From: Sphingomonas corticis
GTDB lineage: Bacteria > Pseudomonadota > Alphaproteobacteria > Sphingomonadales > Sphingomonadaceae
Length of the DNA stretch: 64,000 nt
Assembly: GCF_012035195.1 (NCBI RefSeq)
Contig: NZ_JAAVJH010000002.1
Span: 1-64,000 of the forward strand
Reading direction: 5' to 3'
The notes beneath the pieces were generated by a model that saw only the letters and a program-made list of their open reading frames with translations, did not search any database and was not told where the DNA came from. The translations under genes and the position numbers were made by a program. Shown piece by piece: positions 63,176 to 64,000 of this stretch; the stretch's first letter is position 1, and each line of letters starts with the position of its first letter.

Positions 63176-63357
63176 GCGTGACCGCCCATCGCCGCTGGAC
63201 GCAGAGCAACATCGACGACCTGCGCGCCCGTCTGGCCGCGGGAGACGCGGCCGCGGCCACGGCGCAGGCGCTCGACCGGTCCCAGGGGGAAATCGAGCGC
63301 ATGACGCAACGCTTGGGCCTGGGACGGTCCGCGATGCTGGGACGGTCGATCGCCTGA
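63172..63357 (+). CDS. Tiny helical hypothetical protein 3 of the cluster
   Basis: This 61-codon gene encodes a short protein with RRWTQSNIDDLRARLAAG, a pattern like a small DNA-binding or SANT-type helix region, then a polar helix. It has an ATGA overlap with the upstream DUF2384-like gene. I recognise no named family. A regulatory role is possible but unsupported beyond the helix pattern. Confidence 0.6.
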   Translation: MSVTAHRRWTQSNIDDLRARLAAGDAAAATAQALDRSQGEIERMTQRLGLGRSAMLGRSIA

Positions 63358-63402
63358 CGGGCCCGCCGCAGTGCGGTCGGGTTCCGCGGGAGGTCCGGCG
63401 GT

Positions 63403-64000
63403 TCAGCCCAGCGCCGCCAGCTTCTCCTCCGCCTGACGGTCCAGCTCCGCGCGGGTCTTCTTCTCCGCCGCGGTCTTCAGCTGGCCGCAGGCGGCGTCGA
63501 TGTCGCGGCCGCGCGGGGTGCGGACCGGGGCGGAGATGCCCGCCTCGAACACGATCTCGCTGAAGCGGCGCACCCGCTCCGGCGTGGAGCATTCGTAGGG
63601 CGCGCCGGGCCAGGGATTGAACGGAATCAGGTTCACCTTGGCCGGCAGGCGATACTGGCGAATCAGGCGGACCAGCTCGTGCGCGTCGGCGTCGCTGTCG
63701 TTCTTGTCCTTCAACATCACGTATTCGAACGTGATGCGGCGCGCGTTGTTGGCGCCGGGATAGTCGGCGCACGCCTGCAAGAGCTCGTCGATGCCGTATT
63801 TGCGGTTCAGGGGCACGATCTCGTCGCGCACCTCCTTCGTCACCGCGTGGAGCGAGACGGCGAGGTTCACGCCGATCTCCTCGCCGGCGCGCGCCATCAT
63901 CGGCACCACGCCGGAGGTGGAAAGCGTGATCCGCCGCTTCGACAGCGCCAGGCCGTCGCCGTCCATCACGACGCGCAACGCGTCGCGCACCGCGTCGAAA
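63403..64000 (-). CDS. rlmN: Dual-specificity rRNA/tRNA methyltransferase RlmN (5' end outside window)
   Basis: The last about 200 residues of RlmN are present: [33 protein letters not shown] and the second catalytic Cys in [10 protein letters not shown] basic C-terminal tail follows. The radical SAM CxxxCxxC cluster and the N-terminal domain lie past the window edge. RlmN methylates A2503 of 23S rRNA and A37 of some tRNAs. The reading frame runs off at 64000. Confidence 0.96.
   Translation of the reverse strand, partial: FDAVRDALRVVMDGDGLALSKRRITLSTSGVVPMMARAGEEIGVNLAVSLHAVTKEVRDEIVPLNRKYGIDELLQACADYPGANNARRITFEYVMLKDKNDSDADAHELVRLIRQYRLPAKVNLIPFNPWPGAPYECSTPERVRRFSEIVFEAGISAPVRTPRGRDIDAACGQLKTAAEKKTRAELDRQAEEKLAALG

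Overview
The window is GC-rich, densely coded alphaproteobacterial chromosome. A sphingomonad (Sphingomonas or a close relative) is the best guess. The reasons are the carotenoid pair crtY-crtI, a DUF1134/EipA envelope protein, paired secreted ferritin-like proteins, a MipA/OmpV porin-like protein, and a large exopolysaccharide locus of sphingomonad style. This identification rests on gene content and protein style, not on a database search.

Positions 1-30470 are a polysaccharide island. It opens with the C-terminal end of an IS5-family transposase. Next come a membrane UDP-sugar 4,6-dehydratase, an O-antigen ligase-type protein, the Wza-like exporter and the Wzc-like chain-length regulator/tyrosine kinase. 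An unrecognised membrane-anchored protein and UDP-xylose synthase follow. The core (about 9.1-18.7 kb) is a nonulosonic (sialic-like) acid factory. It has two CMP-sugar synthetases, two NeuB-type synthases, a hydrolysing 2-epimerase, a PglD-like acetyltransferase, a PLP aminotransferase, an SDR and a Gfo/Idh oxidoreductase. This matches the legionaminic acid route plus a second, unassigned branch. One NeuB protein is an unusual CBS-NeuB-SAF-TIM barrel fusion. After the core come a Wzx flippase, a 2-oxoglutarate oxygenase-like protein, two capsule-type glycosyltransferase candidates, a Wzy-like polymerase, a GT2, an epimerase plus small phosphoglycosyl transferase pair that probably starts the repeat unit, and a secreted beta-helix protein. 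Many boundaries overlap by 1-4 bases, which suggests one long translationally coupled transcript. A decayed IS5-family transposase and the 3' end of a tRNA-Ser(GCT) gene close the island.

Positions 30.7-49.9 kb are mostly housekeeping: EipA, a second flippase, DNA polymerase I, a class A beta-lactamase-like lipoprotein, NadB, an ABC ATPase, a small zinc-finger protein, TldD, an SRAP protein, an orphan YoeB-like toxin, ThiC under a TPP riboswitch, two Tat-exported ferritin-like paralogues, MipA/OmpV, a DUF2141 protein and a sterol desaturase-like enzyme.

Positions 50.4-64 kb carry crtY-crtI, an EF-hand protein, a MATE transporter, ArgG, an L,D-transpeptidase, a small lipoprotein, a cyclopropane fatty acid synthase-like enzyme, a molybdoenzyme/cytochrome b pair, a flavin reductase, a TauE/SafE transporter, a cluster of three tiny overlapping genes and the 3' part of rlmN. 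Several intergenic spaces hold palindromic repeats of at least three kinds.
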